Assembly: GCA_945947685.1 (NCBI GenBank)
Contig: CAMEYT010000036.1
Location: forward strand, 1-5,435
Length of the DNA: 5,435 bases
Direction: 5' to 3'
Source: an uncultured Bacillota bacterium
GTDB taxonomy: Bacteria > Bacillota > Clostridia > Christensenellales > UBA1242
In this document: in pieces, positions 5,136 through 5,435 of the stretch
Position numbering within the stretch: the first letter of the stretch is position 1
How the letters are laid out: each line of letters starts with the position of its first letter
Translations under genes and position numbers: made by a program
Notes under the pieces: generated by a model
What the model saw: only the letters and a program-made list of their open reading frames with translations
The model's database searches: none
What the model was told of the DNA's origin: nothing

Positions 5136-5166
5136 AATTTATTTTAGGCAAAATAAAAAATTACTT

Positions 5167-5435
5167 TTAAAATATTTCAAATTCTAGTTCAGTTTTTCTA
5201 TCGTAAATTTCGCCTTGTGGAATTTTATACATTGACGAGTGTTTGCTTTTTCTAGCATAACAATAAGTACATTGATGATTGCAAGTGTCGTATCTGCCAA
5301 TATCTACTGCTGGCATACTTCCACAATTTTTACGGTGTCCATCAATTTTGTTATTTTTTCTTTTGAATGTCAGTACTAAATTCTTAAACTTTTCATTAAG
5401 TAAATGTTCGAGTATTTCTCCTTCAATACATTTGC
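5167..5435 (-). CDS. DUF1848-type protein, C-terminal part, with radical-SAM-like CX3CX2C motif (partial, N-terminus off the right edge)
   Basis: The visible 88 C-terminal residues end at TAA 5169-5167. The key segment is NCGSMPAVDIGRYDTC followed by NHQCTYCYARK: visible residue Cys37, then Cys51, Cys55 and Cys58 in a CX3CX2C arrangement, the cluster spacing used by radical SAM enzymes to bind a 4Fe-4S cluster. From memory, the pattern of C-x-x-S/M-x-x-VDIG-x-Y-x-TC-x-x-x-C-x-YCYA near the C-terminus is characteristic of the DUF1848 family (about 300 residues), whose function is not established. After the motif only about 30 residues remain. The frame is open to the window edge, so the N-terminal roughly 200 residues cannot be judged. 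It is followed by the repeats and terminator to its left, and it converges on the tRNA-Thr unit. Confidence 0.82.
   Translation of the reverse strand, partial: KCIEGEILEHLLNEKFKNLVLTFKRKNNKIDGHRKNCGSMPAVDIGRYDTCNHQCTYCYARKSKHSSMYKIPQGEIYDRKTELEFEIF

Noticed and set aside
5001..5136. CRISPR array
   Set aside because: The repeats are 9-10 bp with irregular spacing and no comparable spacers or cas genes; they are too short for CRISPR repeats.

Overview
This is a low-GC bacterial chromosome segment, most likely Bacillota (Firmicutes). The evidence is strong AT richness, GGAGG-type ribosome binding sites, near-consensus SigA promoters with 17-bp spacers, rho-independent terminators, and the gene order secG - rnr - smpB - ssrA, which is typical of Firmicutes. 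smpB ends in TGA used as a stop, so the Mollicutes code in which TGA encodes Trp does not apply. I cannot assign a genus from the sequence.

Layout, left to right. (1) 1-263, minus strand: the N-terminal part of a single-pass membrane protein with a charged cytoplasmic region. It runs off the left edge and has its own perfect consensus promoter (306-334). (2) 264-638: AT-rich intergenic DNA holding that promoter and a weak minus-strand terminator. (3) 639-890, minus: a small zinc-ribbon protein. (4) 988-1367, minus: tmRNA (ssrA), complete with encoded CCA and a readable tag, (A)ANNNETLAYAA. (5) 1370-1816, minus: SmpB, whose stop codon lies 2 nt from the mature tmRNA 5' end. (6) 1861-3942, minus: RNase R. 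(7) 3943-4263, minus: SecG, whose stop codon abuts the rnr start. (8) 4274-4507, minus: an unrecognised two-helix membrane protein heading the operon, with its promoter at 4527-4555. (9) 4616-4962, plus: a divergent tRNA transcription unit with a promoter, a 5'-half tRNA-Thr remnant, an intact tRNA-Thr(GGU) and a strong terminator. (10) 5001-5150: four direct TTGCTGTCA repeats around a minus-strand terminator. (11) 5167-5435, minus: the C-terminal end of a DUF1848-type protein with a radical-SAM-like CX3CX2C motif.

The core of the window is a protein export and ribosome rescue cluster. SecG belongs to the translocon. tmRNA and SmpB free stalled ribosomes and tag the nascent peptide, and RNase R is the 3'-5' exonuclease that degrades the non-stop mRNA and is known to associate with tmRNA-SmpB. 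The genes are packed tightly, with a 0-nt junction secG/rnr and a 2-nt junction smpB/ssrA, which suggests one operon from 4520 down to ssrA plus an internal promoter before smpB. I found no clearly new system. The points most worth a second look are the smpB promoter that overlaps its own Shine-Dalgarno, the smpB/ssrA junction, the broken tRNA-Thr, and the phased direct repeats next to the tRNA.
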